In this document: one piece after another, positions 35,601 through 42,532 of the stretch
Numbering within the stretch: position 1 is the first letter of the stretch
Layout of the letters: every line of letters begins with the position of its first letter
Source: Catellatospora paridis
GTDB lineage: Bacteria; Actinomycetota; Actinomycetes; Mycobacteriales; Micromonosporaceae
Reading direction: 5' to 3'
DNA: 64,000 bases
Assembly: GCF_009720365.1 (NCBI RefSeq)
Contig: NZ_WBZD01000043.1
Span: forward strand, 89,000 to 152,999
The notes under the pieces: model-generated
Told to the model about the DNA's origin: nothing
Database searches by the model: none
The model's input: the letters and a program-made list of their open reading frames with translations, nothing else
Made by a program: the position numbers and the translations under genes

Positions 35601-35838
35601 CAAGCCTGAGGAGCTGGCCCACCTGCGGCTGGCGTTCCGCAACGGGTACCGCGACGCGGGCGGCCCGGACCCGGACCCCCGCCTCATGGCACTGTTCGGG
35701 GTACGCGGCGCGATCCACGTGCTCAAGGAGGTGCCGTATCGGATGAGAAACGATCGACGCTACCGCCGCACCTCCCTGTCGGACCTGATCGAAGCTCGAC
35801 TCGGCCTGCTCAGGGAGGTATTGAGGTGGAATCCGTAA
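29677..35838 (+). CDS. Giant polymorphic toxin: type VII-like N-terminus, papain-fold deamidase, GT-B-like and APH-like domains
   Basis: A 2053-residue protein. Residues about 15-120 are a WXG100-like helical head. 130-165 is a hydrophobic stretch, followed by a basic helical region and a Gly/Pro-rich linker (about 340-620). About 800-935 is a toxin glutamine-deamidase (papain-fold) domain with C807 (AINCPDVVLS), H910 (AAHAVTVHNQ) and D925 (VYVDAQD). About 1049-1448 resembles a GT-B glycosyltransferase, including IGMESGALEIAVTLGVPTVYF at 1356 onward. About 1669-2053 resembles aminoglycoside phosphotransferases: K1758, AHGDAHPGNFFW (H1917-N1924) and VIDLP with D1937. The ATG follows GGGGAGGG; an open frame further upstream is a shadow. 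Presumed export is by a type VII system not in the window. Confidence 0.75.
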   Translation: MPLLPSPIPHPLSYFDAHDWMCTALEWVVGVDWPEGDEAAMRELADDWRAASSRMGPLLDEADDAALAAVAAAGGPDGQVASAILRLWSQLGRAHGTGGEEAALAMVVELLDDFGSQVDDGANQIEGVKIEFYVELGLLLIELIALAAAATVTFGASMAGAAPAMYATRFAIQRLLRRAAKELLERAAKKGLKDRLKDRLGDAVKDRIKSKVVRHLGEQALEEGMQEGLTSLGVQAYQVSEGNRGGLNAGELALDTGLGALAGGVGGVTGLGRARATTALGRFGEHALRGASGAMLGEVTVGVVTGQGVSLQTLGMAASSATFGSAVGDTRVAVDGRLLGAELSLSAAPDAQRLPDAALPPGPFDESGLAASAALFAGPAGETVPDSTIIGLDRTVATVDLSGGQHGGPGVAFGAEVPGTTADGGGPRLPGAPADPTGLFDGGAWPTEDRGPEDRGAEATGPTGHPGAPVGGHPGAPAASLATGAAAVLEPASGTIPSSPGPAVTSPPAGPGALPTGGGVAGDVPHGFVSPVVPASTHHGHPGTASGPARPGGVTPTGGPSPITAPERADDDIAVVAAAAVASLGGPGTGPVRPPAAAPGTGDRPAFRAAVSESRAEREAYESHTAFGRTHAMRLRFDPRSPTLLNRIRQWLQDGYAAGPPTFDPGRQAYEQSLAPWEARLRTLLDGPIDGPLPSEIDPASFAEFQHLRYGEDERGMFRVADGAVNEPDDRSRATGLDDPRPVETSRRYGMPGGHRRPLALHQQDVELAVERDADGRPRRFSDLFGEWPRRANDGGPKADPTRAINCPDVVLSVIDTWLHGRPRVAAPRTVDRFSPDLLPLGGEPGGAARIEDAVGARFQQLMTDHRASSYDEAWQPREEAFGTLESALLAQGHGAVAVLLMERPSGAAHAVTVHNQHGQVVYVDAQDNERPVATYRPGGAVRMDALLLSADALPVDLGLPPGHWTTPGTAVEDPGTSHVEASGHQRPSDVFATPEQVTTWDSLSGGGLDLLVGELKARDDLNLDQKLRHLREELFREVAPPPSPVGGDLDTKNLRVYEWQSGELFVHAAALMLDDTATIEIAYEPHQLFTQYRDDVSDPYLSHVGPVPAGMTRDLADKTVLWRALSGRSTDGVDPAELAADAIDMQVRPLRGALAMRKRLITEFGVDPARVRLCHDDQPRHVHYATSKFRRAHLVALPQVRRDGRQARAAMVAAMRGHGERGARRDARARALAELVCARHEPDGQPGSYALLWVRQSRVPMGAFMDTKPELLRQTVALLRETDPDRRILLIGDDLFDGRPELKAAFDAEGVLDNVDTETLRQFWSADRHGGQELGQGEQALFLHHLDSARDIVQIGMESGALEIAVTLGVPTVYFQGREHVGDKGVRWQLYWDTWEYGDRRDLLDEDGQPQLFPSGRVKTEFEAHTGPLRAPLATIHRVEFGPDLPDPEDRLTPPVAVHHPATVSAVSDRIAQLAGRELDGWPQRLGRDRSLPDGWTPWDETAWADSRYCADQADRWLRTVPGDIESAAHKWTAVQRALSGVLRPATAAAYREAGLHTETAAGTATAARLSLAYAAEPDTRPRAVTEHVRRVLAETEPRRQAAEELRLLQLDEQEIGSLRKAIEQAVTARAEIRRTERGETAPAHGLPHEPDRPEEDTVPDPDSAPGLARTVLDRARTVRADGGAVIPQAVAGLIDGAQMLANGADGRPAVADFAAAVLGRPVHLAEITGSTGAKGLSGAPVMLVQDDDGRNIGVVKAFPDAEEFARELSALQRLRSREFTRFGTPAALGIAASPQRHGVVVSALAPGQAIDDLITEVGRSTGAEWAPAFRRLEWSVVGVGAALADLHTAAAGSGRPVAREFLDRHIAVVRKWTGQVVDTMRTLQDRDWGLDQLTRRVEQTIAEARDVRGWAALAHGDAHPGNFFWHPERGLTVIDLPMLHHAMDGAGNPIGAPERDLAFFEIKLADFGMSLGLKPEELAHLRLAFRNGYRDAGGPDPDPRLMALFGVRGAIHVLKEVPYRMRNDRRYRRTSLSDLIEARLGLLREVLRWNP

Positions 35839-36929
35839 ACGCCGTGTCGGACACATCACCGCTATGGTCGGTCGAGCTTCCCGCCCACGACGGGACGCTA
35901 CGCACCGAGGACGTGGACGGCTGCCTCGTCATCGCCGAGGCCGCGGCCACGCTCATCAGCCCTGACGGGCGGATCCGCTGGTCACAAGAGCTCGGCCAGC
36001 ACGGCGACTGGTATCCGCTCGTCCGGGACGGACTAATGCACCGGATCGAAGACGACCGCATCGTGACCCGGGATCTCGGAACCGGCGAACTCGTGGCCTC
36101 GTTCGACGGTGGTCCCCGGGCACACCGGCTGAAGTTCGACCCGTGGGGCGGGTTCGTCTTCCGTCACCTGGTCGAGCAGGATCAGCGGGAGGTGCGCCGG
36201 GTCGGCCTGGACGGCGAGCTGCACTGGGCGGTGCCGTTACCCGATCGCATGGACGGCTACCGCCTTCGTACCTTCGGCGACCTCGTGGTGTTCGACGTCA
36301 ACAAGCTGCTGTACGCCTACGACCGTGACGCGGAACTGCAGTGGGCAGCCTGGGCCTGGGCGGGGGTCAGACTCGACCGGCCGGCGGACGAGCACCACCG
36401 CATCAAGGGCCTGTGGGAGTACGACGCGAACCGCCTGCTGGCCCGCTTCGACTGGTACGACGGGGGCGGCTACTACCTCGTGGACGCTTTCGGCGGCTCA
36501 TCCGAGTTCATCACGACGCGGCAGGTCAGCGAGCCGCTCGCGGTGCTCCCCGGGGTCGAGGGCGGCCCCATGCGCCTGGCCGTGTGCGGACCGTCCCGGC
36601 AGGAGCAGATGATCTACACCTACCCGGTTTGGATGATCGAGGGCGACCGGGCCGTCTGGACGCACGACATGAACGTCGCCCCGGTCACGCTCACCGCGGG
36701 CGCAGCGGGCTCACTGGTCGTTTCGGCATCGCCGGACCGGCGGCGCTGGGACACCTACCACTGGCTCAGGCCGCTGTGGCACGAAACCTACGTGCGCTGC
36801 CTGAACTCCGACGGCACGACCCGGTGGACCTGGTACGCCCCCGGCATGATCACCCAGCATCCGAACATCGGCGCGGACGGCACGGTCTACGTCGGCGCGG
36901 CAGGCAGGTTGTACGCCCTGCCGGCGTGA
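35826..36929 (+). CDS. PQQ-like beta-propeller protein coupled to the toxin gene
   Basis: A 367-residue soluble protein. Repeated beta-blade segments are visible (LISPDGRIRWSQELG, RVGLDGELHWAVPLP, LYAYDRDAELQWAAW, CLNSDGTTRWTWYAP), so it is a beta-propeller of the PQQ/pyrrolo-quinoline type without enzyme motifs. There is no signal peptide, pointing to the cytoplasm. The GTG start lies inside the last 13 bases of the toxin gene, with GGGAGG 7 bases upstream, so the two are translationally coupled. The position directly after a polymorphic toxin is where immunity proteins usually sit, making it an alternative or additional antidote candidate. Confidence 0.75.
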   Translation: MESVNAVSDTSPLWSVELPAHDGTLRTEDVDGCLVIAEAAATLISPDGRIRWSQELGQHGDWYPLVRDGLMHRIEDDRIVTRDLGTGELVASFDGGPRAHRLKFDPWGGFVFRHLVEQDQREVRRVGLDGELHWAVPLPDRMDGYRLRTFGDLVVFDVNKLLYAYDRDAELQWAAWAWAGVRLDRPADEHHRIKGLWEYDANRLLARFDWYDGGGYYLVDAFGGSSEFITTRQVSEPLAVLPGVEGGPMRLAVCGPSRQEQMIYTYPVWMIEGDRAVWTHDMNVAPVTLTAGAAGSLVVSASPDRRRWDTYHWLRPLWHETYVRCLNSDGTTRWTWYAPGMITQHPNIGADGTVYVGAAGRLYALPA

Positions 36930-36990
36930 CGCTATTTTCAAGGTCGAGTTCGGACGGTCCGGGCACGGTCTGGGGAACGGGAGGTCGACG

Positions 36991-37356
36991 ATGGCGAGCA
37001 TGCCGGACGCGACGGAGTTCAGCCGGCGCTGGGTGGCGGCGTGGAACGCGCTCGACGTGGAGGCGGTGCTGGCGCACTTCCACGACGACGTCGTGTTCTC
37101 CTCGCCGCTGGCGGCGCAGCTGTTCCCGGAGACCGGCGGCGTCGTGCGGGGCAAGGACGCGCTGCGGGACTACTGGGGCGAGGGCCTGAAGCGCGTGCCG
37201 GACCTGCACTTCACCGTCGAGGCCGTGTACGTGGGCGTCGACGCCATCGTGATCACCTACCGCAACCAGCGTGGCGGCCTGGTCAACGAGGTCCTCGTGT
37301 TCGACGGCGACCTCGTCCGCTCGGGCCACGCCACCTACCTGCGGCAGGACGCCTGA
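36991..37356 (+). CDS. SnoaL-like/NTF2-fold protein
   Basis: A 121-residue single-domain protein with the NTF2-fold pattern: FSRRWVAAWNALDVEAVLAHFHDDVVFSSP at the start, GKDALRDYWGEGLKRVPDLHF in the middle and a final beta strand region. Such proteins are small isomerases or ligand binders; no catalytic pair can be assigned. The ATG has GGGAGG 7 bases upstream. It ends 4 bases before the convergent TIGR03089 gene. Confidence 0.8.
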   Translation: MASMPDATEFSRRWVAAWNALDVEAVLAHFHDDVVFSSPLAAQLFPETGGVVRGKDALRDYWGEGLKRVPDLHFTVEAVYVGVDAIVITYRNQRGGLVNEVLVFDGDLVRSGHATYLRQDA

Positions 37357-37360
37357 CTGC

Positions 37361-38134
37361 TCAGATGACCCGGGTGATGCCCTCGGCGGCGATCCTGGCC
37401 TCCAGGTTGTCGCGGTCGAGGTTGGCGCACAGGACCACGGTCGCGCCGGCCGCCAGCGGTGTCAGCAGCCACATCACCGGCTGCTCGTGCTTGGCCACGT
37501 CCACCAGCAGCTTGTCGCCCGCTCGCAGGCCCAGCTGGTCGGCGACGCCCTGGGCCAGCCCGCCCCACTGCCGGTAGGTGGTGCCGTCGGGGCTCGCCGC
37601 GTCCGTGCTGCCAATCGAGCCGTACGCGGGCAGGCTCGCGGGATGGCGGCCCGCCTCGGCGACGAAGTCCCGGTAGCCGTCCGGCACCTCGTCGAGCGGC
37701 GCGCCGCCGGGGGCGAGGCCGAGCACGAAGCGGTGCCGCGCCTGCGGCACCTGCTCCAGCCAGCTGTCCATCCGCTTGCGGCTGACGAACAGCACGTCCA
37801 GCGGGTCGTTCTCGCCCACGCCGACGGGTGCGAGGCCCGCGGTCGCCCACGGGCGGAACGACACGGCGGCCCCGATCGACCAGGCTCCGAGCAGCACCGC
37901 GGCGGTCTGCCAGTGCGGCGGCAGCAGCACGGCGACCCGCGAGCCGGTGTCGAGCCCGCAGTCCTCGCGCAGCAGCGCCGCCGTCCGTGCGGCCAGGCCG
38001 CCCAGCTCGGCCGCGGTGAGCTCGGTGCGCTCGCCGGTCGCGTCGTCGCAGTACGTCAGCAGCGGCCGGTCGGCACCCGCCAGCGCGTCCCCGCCGAGCA
38101 GGGCGGGCAGGTCGGTGACGGTCGTCGGCTGCAT
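37361..38134 (-). CDS. TIGR03089-family protein (truncated AMP-binding-like)
   Basis: A 257-residue protein resembling only the N-terminal part of acyl-adenylate-forming enzymes: LLTYCDDATGERTELTAAELG, then AVLLPPHWQTAAVLLGAW and a terminal segment VVLCANLDRD. It lacks the adenylate-forming P-loop and C-terminal domain. The family is conserved at this length in actinobacteria, so it is not a pseudogene. Function is unknown. The start is the ATG before QPTTVTDLP with GGGAG upstream; an earlier in-frame start would add 17 residues. Confidence 0.8.
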   Translation of the reverse strand: MQPTTVTDLPALLGGDALAGADRPLLTYCDDATGERTELTAAELGGLAARTAALLREDCGLDTGSRVAVLLPPHWQTAAVLLGAWSIGAAVSFRPWATAGLAPVGVGENDPLDVLFVSRKRMDSWLEQVPQARHRFVLGLAPGGAPLDEVPDGYRDFVAEAGRHPASLPAYGSIGSTDAASPDGTTYRQWGGLAQGVADQLGLRAGDKLLVDVAKHEQPVMWLLTPLAAGATVVLCANLDRDNLEARIAAEGITRVI

Positions 38135-38231
38135 CAGGCGGGCTCCCAGCGGTGTACGGTCAGCGGTCCCGCTCACCATACCCACCGGTAGGCCCGCCTC
38201 ACCTCGGCCGGGCCCGTGGCGGCGGCCGGTC

Positions 38232-39038
38232 TCAGTCCTCGTACACCTCGGGCACCTCGCGGATGGTGTCCTCCTGCGCGGCGCCGCGGCCCTTGCGGTC
38301 TGTGATCTTGAACAGGGCGGCGACCTCGCCCGCGTTGAGCCGGCGGTGGCGGCCCGCCTTCAGGTCGCCGAGCTTGATAGGGCCGATCGCGGTGCGTACC
38401 AGGCGCTGCACCGGGAAGCCGACCTCCTCGAACATGCGACGCACGATGCGATTGCGGCCCTCGTGAATCACGATCTCGATCAGCGCCTGCTTGTCGATGG
38501 CCTGGATGAGGCGGTAGTCGTCCAGCCGCGCCGGCCCGTCCTCCAGCTGCACGCCGGCCATCAGCTCGCGGCCGACCACTCGCGGCAGCGGGCCGACGAC
38601 CTCGACCAGGTACGTCTTGGGCACCTCGAACGACGGGTGCATCAGCTTGTGCGCCAGCGTGCCGTCGTTGGTGAGCAGCAGCAGGCCCTCGGAGTCGGCG
38701 TCGAGCCGGCCCACGTGGTACACCCGGGCCGAGATGTTTCCGATGTAGTCGGCGACCGCCTCGCGGCCCTTGTCGTCGGCCATCGTCGAGACCACGCCGC
38801 GCGGCTTGTTCATGGCCAGGTAGACCAGGTTCGCGTCGGTGACGATGCGCTGGCCGTCGACGTGGATGATGTCGGCGATCGGGTCGGCCTTGTCGCCGAG
38901 CTTGGCGACCTTGCCGTTGACGGTGACCCGCCGCGCCGCGATCAGGTCCTCACTGGCCCGGCGTGAAGCCACACCGGCCTGGGCGAGGACCTTCTGCAGC
39001 CGCTCAGCGCCCTCAGTTCGTACTTCAGCGCTGCTCAT
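38232..39038 (-). CDS. 23S rRNA pseudouridine synthase, RluB-type
   Basis: A 268-residue RsuA/RluB-family enzyme. An N-terminal S4 RNA-binding domain (RLQKVLAQAGVASRRASEDLI) is followed by the catalytic domain with VGRLDADSEGLLLLTNDG, whose Asp is the nucleophile. It isomerises a uridine in 23S rRNA near the peptidyl-transferase centre. It is the last gene of the parA-scpA-scpB-rluB run and overlaps scpB by 14 nt, which is the standard actinobacterial arrangement. Confidence 0.93.
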   Translation of the reverse strand: MSSAEVRTEGAERLQKVLAQAGVASRRASEDLIAARRVTVNGKVAKLGDKADPIADIIHVDGQRIVTDANLVYLAMNKPRGVVSTMADDKGREAVADYIGNISARVYHVGRLDADSEGLLLLTNDGTLAHKLMHPSFEVPKTYLVEVVGPLPRVVGRELMAGVQLEDGPARLDDYRLIQAIDKQALIEIVIHEGRNRIVRRMFEEVGFPVQRLVRTAIGPIKLGDLKAGRHRRLNAGEVAALFKITDRKGRGAAQEDTIREVPEVYED

Positions 39039-40284
39039 CAGCGATCTCCTCGACGTTGTCAGGTAGGAAGGGAGCCAGTGGCGGAAGCTGCTCGACCGAG
39101 TCGAGGCCCAGCTTCTCCAGGAACAGGCTCGTGGTGCGGTAGAGGTAGGCGCCCGACTCGGGCTCGGTGCCGCACTCCTCGATCATGCCCCGGGTGACCA
39201 GGGTACGGATGACGCCGTCGCAGTTGACGCCGCGGATCGCGGAGATCCGCGAGCGGGTCACCGGCTGCTTGTACGCGACCACGGCCAGCGTCTCCAGGGA
39301 CGCCTGCGTGAGCCGCAGCTGCTGCCCGTCCAGCACGAACCGCTCCACGTAGGGCGCGTACTCGGCGCGGGTGTAGAGCCGCCAGCCGCCGGCAGCGCGG
39401 CGCAGGTCGAAACCGCGGCTCTGCCGGGTGTACTGCGCCGACAGGTCGATCAGCGTGCCCGCGATCAGCTCGGCGGGCACCTCCAGCACCTCGGCGAGGG
39501 TCAGCTCGCTGACCGGCTCGTCGACGACCAGCAGGATCGCCTCCAGGGTCGGCACGAGGTCACCCTCGGCGAGGCCGGGCGGCGGGGTGGCGAGCTTGGA
39601 TCCGGCGTACGCGACGGCGGCCTCGCCGCTGTCGTCCGGCCCGTCCACGTCGAAGTTCGAGGCGACCGGCCCGTCCAGGCCGAGCGCCTCGGCGAGGTCC
39701 TCGACCACGGCGATCTCGGCGATGTCCTCGTCGTCCCCGTCCACCGGCGCGCCCGGCCCGGCGCCCACCGCCTCGGCGTCCGGTTCGGGCCTCTCCACCG
39801 ACTCGCCGTCCGGTTCAGGCCTCTCCACCGGCTCGGCGTCGGCTTCCGGTCCGCCCTCGACGACGCCCGTGAGCATGTTCTCTGCTTCCGCCGAGGCCTC
39901 GGCAGCGTTCAGAGGCTCGTTCTCCGCACCGCGCACGTCCTCCACCGCCGCCACGGACTCGACAGCGTCCAGCACGTCAGCGTCCGGCGTGGCAGCGTCC
40001 GGCGTGGCAGCGTCCGGCGCTTCCTCGTCGGTGTCCAGCGGGCCGGCGAGGTCGTCGGGACCGCAGTCGACCTGGCTGTCGTCCGCGGGCTGCGCGTCCT
40101 CGGGCAGCGCTGTCCCGCCCGCCGGCCCCTCGGCCTGCGAACTCTGCGGCTCGACGTTAAGAAGGTGCCCTTCCTCCACGGAATCCGTTAAAAAGGTGCC
40201 CTTGCTTTCTTCGGGAGCGGGGGTGCGGGCCCACGGAGGGACCCAGGCTGCGGCTTGTTGTTCGAGGGACTCGTTGTCAGTCAT
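39025..40284 (-). CDS. scpB: Chromosome segregation/condensation protein ScpB with long acidic N-terminal extension
   Basis: A 419-residue protein, about twice the usual ScpB length. The C-terminal 180 residues are the real ScpB (two winged helices: LVPTLEAILLVVDEPVSELT, then SLETLAVVAYKQPVTRSRI), the regulatory subunit of the SMC condensin. The first 240 residues are acidic, low-complexity (repeated RPEPD and DAATPDA units) and probably disordered. Codons about 23-44 are made of a repeat otherwise seen as intergenic DNA, and codon 32 is a rare TTA. The chosen ATG has GGGGGAG upstream and overlaps scpA by 8 nt; an in-frame GTG at 40302 is an alternative. Confidence 0.9.
   Translation of the reverse strand: MTDNESLEQQAAAWVPPWARTPAPEESKGTFLTDSVEEGHLLNVEPQSSQAEGPAGGTALPEDAQPADDSQVDCGPDDLAGPLDTDEEAPDAATPDAATPDADVLDAVESVAAVEDVRGAENEPLNAAEASAEAENMLTGVVEGGPEADAEPVERPEPDGESVERPEPDAEAVGAGPGAPVDGDDEDIAEIAVVEDLAEALGLDGPVASNFDVDGPDDSGEAAVAYAGSKLATPPPGLAEGDLVPTLEAILLVVDEPVSELTLAEVLEVPAELIAGTLIDLSAQYTRQSRGFDLRRAAGGWRLYTRAEYAPYVERFVLDGQQLRLTQASLETLAVVAYKQPVTRSRISAIRGVNCDGVIRTLVTRGMIEECGTEPESGAYLYRTTSLFLEKLGLDSVEQLPPLAPFLPDNVEEIADEQR
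40155..40205. repeat. GTTAAGAAGG-type tandem repeat inside the scpB reading frame
   Basis: CGTTAAGAAGGTGCCCTTCC (40155-40174) and CGTTAAAAAGGTGCCCTTGC (40186-40205) are direct copies 31 bp apart. I recall GTTAAGAAGGGGCCCTTCC as a frequent intergenic element in Micromonospora and relatives. Here it lies within scpB and is translated in frame on the minus strand. Confidence 0.7.
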
Positions 40285-41353
40285 CGTCTTCTGCTCCCCC
40301 ACGCTTGCCAGGCTGTTCCACCGCGGCCGCGGCGTCGAGCGCCGCCTCCCGCGTACCCGGATCGATCGGTTCCGGCTCCGAGTCGTCCTGGTCGTCGTCC
40401 GGTTCCTCGCCGTCCGGTTCGTGGTCGTCCGGTTCGTCGTCGCCCGGTTCGTCGTCGCCGGGTTCGTCGGCCAGGACCGGGGGTTCGGCGGCGAGGGCCT
40501 GTTTCGCCTCGTCGTCGCCGTCGTAGTCGTCGACCGCGAGGTCGCCGGCGGCCGTCTCGCCGCCGGTCCAGTGGACCGTCAGCTCGCCCAGCGCCAGCTC
40601 CTGGTCGAAGCCGACCAGCCCCTCCCGGTACAGCTCCAGCAGGGCGAGGAAGCGGGCGACCACTTCCAGGGTGTTCTCGCAGTCCGCGGTGAGCTGGCTG
40701 AACGTGGCGCTGCGGAGCTCGAACAGGCGGTTGCGCAGCAGTTCGGCGTGCTCGCGGACGCTGACCCGGACCTGGTGGATGTGCGCGACGGAGACCAGCG
40801 GCGGGGCCGCCTTGGGGGTGAACGCCTTGAGCGCGAGTTTGGCCAGCCGGTCCACGCCGATGTTCAGGATGAGGTCCGGCAGCGCCTCGGCGTACTGCGC
40901 CTCCAGCGCGACCGAGCGCGGCCAGCGGCGGCCGCCGGTGGCCTCCAGATCGGCGATGAACGCGGCGGCCTGCTTGAACGCGCGGTACTGCAGGAGCCGG
41001 GCGAAGAGCAGGTCGCGGGCCTCCAGCAGGGCGAGGTCCTCCTCGTTCTCGACCTGGGCGGCGGGCAGCAGCCGGGCGGCCTTCAGATCGAGCAGGGTGG
41101 CCGCGATGACCAGGAACTCGCTGGCCTCGTCAAGATCCCACGCCGAGCCCATGGCCCGGATGTGGGCGATGAAGTCGTCGGTCACCCGGTGCAGCGCAAC
41201 CTCGGTGACGTCGAGTTTGTGCTTGCCGATGAGCTGCAGCAGCAGGTCGAACGGGCCTTCGAAGTTGGTGAGGCGCACGGTGAAGCGGCCTGAACCGGAC
41301 GGTTCAGGCGACTGCTCTCCGGCCGGGTCGGCCGTCACCACGGGATCGCTCAC
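40277..41353 (-). CDS. scpA: Chromosome segregation/condensation protein ScpA with acidic C-terminal tail
   Basis: A 358-residue kleisin subunit of the SMC condensin. The N-terminal SMC-binding region FTVRLTNFEGPFDLLLQLIGKHKLD and the C-terminal winged helix (ALLELYREGLVGFDQELALGEL, ending near residue 265) are intact. About 90 extra residues follow, dominated by Asp/Glu/Pro repeats (DEPGDDEPGDDEPDD), presumably disordered. The tail is placed right where scpB, with its own acidic extension, begins. It is the second gene of the parA-scpA-scpB operon. Confidence 0.94.
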   Translation of the reverse strand: MSDPVVTADPAGEQSPEPSGSGRFTVRLTNFEGPFDLLLQLIGKHKLDVTEVALHRVTDDFIAHIRAMGSAWDLDEASEFLVIAATLLDLKAARLLPAAQVENEEDLALLEARDLLFARLLQYRAFKQAAAFIADLEATGGRRWPRSVALEAQYAEALPDLILNIGVDRLAKLALKAFTPKAAPPLVSVAHIHQVRVSVREHAELLRNRLFELRSATFSQLTADCENTLEVVARFLALLELYREGLVGFDQELALGELTVHWTGGETAAGDLAVDDYDGDDEAKQALAAEPPVLADEPGDDEPGDDEPDDHEPDGEEPDDDQDDSEPEPIDPGTREAALDAAAAVEQPGKRGGAEDDD

Positions 41354-41405
41354 GTCGCAAGTATCCCAGCAGGTCAGTTCGCGGGTGCAGGCCGGTGGGC
41401 CCGGA

Positions 41406-42335
41406 TCACCTGCGGGCGGCCTCGGCGGCGATGACCTCGCGCGCGAGCTGCCGGTAGTTGCGGGCGCCCGACGAGGCGGGATCCAGCGAGGTGATGGGCG
41501 CGCCGGCGACGGTCGACTCGGGGAACTTGACCGTCTTGGTGATCACGGTCTGGTACACCTTGTCGCCGAACGCCTCGACGACGCGCTGCAGCACCTGGCG
41601 GCAGTGCGTGGTGCGGCTGTCGTACATCGTGGCCAGGATGCCCTCGAGCTCCAGGTCGAAGTTGAGCCGCTCGCGGACCTTGTCGATGGTGTCCAGCAGC
41701 AGCGCCACACCGCGCAGGCTGAAGAACTCGCACTCCAGCGGGATGAGCACGCCGTGCGCGACGGTCAGCGCGTTGATGGCCAGCAGGCCCAGCGACGGCT
41801 GGCAGTCGATGAGGATGTAGTCGTACTCCTTGCGCACCGACTTCAGCACCCGGGCCAGCGCCATCTCGCGGGCGACCTCGTTGACGAGCTGGATCTCGGC
41901 GGCCGACAGGTCGATGTTGGCGGGCAGCAGGTGCAGCCCGGCGACGTCGGTCTTGATGATGACGTCCTCGGCGGTCACATCGTCCTGCATGAGCAGGTTG
42001 TAGATGGACAGGTCGAGGTTGTGCGGGTTGACGCCGAGGCCGACGGAGAGCGCGCCCTGCGGGTCGAAGTCGACGAGCAGCACCTTGCGGCCGTACTCGG
42101 CCAGGGCCGCGCCCAGGTTGATGGTCGTCGTGGTCTTGCCCACGCCGCCCTTCTGGTTCGCCATCGCGATGATCCGGGAGGGACCGTGCCGATCGGTCGG
42201 CATCGGCTCGGGGATCTCCTTGCGGGCGGTGTAGGCGGACGGATCCGCCGGACCCAGGTCAGCACCGAGGTCCATACGGGACTGTTCCGCCCGCAGCGTC
42301 GAGGTCCATGCCTCCGCGCGCCCGTTGCCTGCCAT
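41406..42335 (-). CDS. ParA-family ATPase linked to scpAB
   Basis: A 309-residue deviant-Walker ATPase: NQKGGVGKTTTTINLG (around 60-75), DFDPQGALSVGLG and LIDCQPSLGLLAINAL are intact. The N-terminal 55 residues are an Ala/Arg/Pro extension. No parB is adjacent, so this is the Soj-like paralogue that travels with scpA and scpB in actinobacteria, not the origin-linked parA. It probably couples to DNA or condensin positioning on the chromosome. The 242 bases upstream hold its promoter and the ald terminator, with no further gene. Confidence 0.92.
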   Translation of the reverse strand: MAGNGRAEAWTSTLRAEQSRMDLGADLGPADPSAYTARKEIPEPMPTDRHGPSRIIAMANQKGGVGKTTTTINLGAALAEYGRKVLLVDFDPQGALSVGLGVNPHNLDLSIYNLLMQDDVTAEDVIIKTDVAGLHLLPANIDLSAAEIQLVNEVAREMALARVLKSVRKEYDYILIDCQPSLGLLAINALTVAHGVLIPLECEFFSLRGVALLLDTIDKVRERLNFDLELEGILATMYDSRTTHCRQVLQRVVEAFGDKVYQTVITKTVKFPESTVAGAPITSLDPASSGARNYRQLAREVIAAEAARR

Positions 42336-42532
42336 CTCCGCTACGCCCTTCCCGACGACCTCCGTCCGGCCGGATGAGGCACCGTCGTGAGTGGGCCATC
42401 AGCTGCCCGACCGGCCGCATGCGTGTCGTCGTCGTCCGACTGTACGTCACCGACCACGCCGGTGCGCCGCCACGGCTCGGCGTGTCTTCACGATCCGGGC
42501 CGAACCCGGCAACCGCAGGCTGTGAACAGCAT

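Noticed and set aside
37361..38134. Truncated acyl-CoA ligase pseudogene
   Set aside because: The short length is characteristic of the TIGR03089 family, and the frame is intact with a ribosome-binding site.
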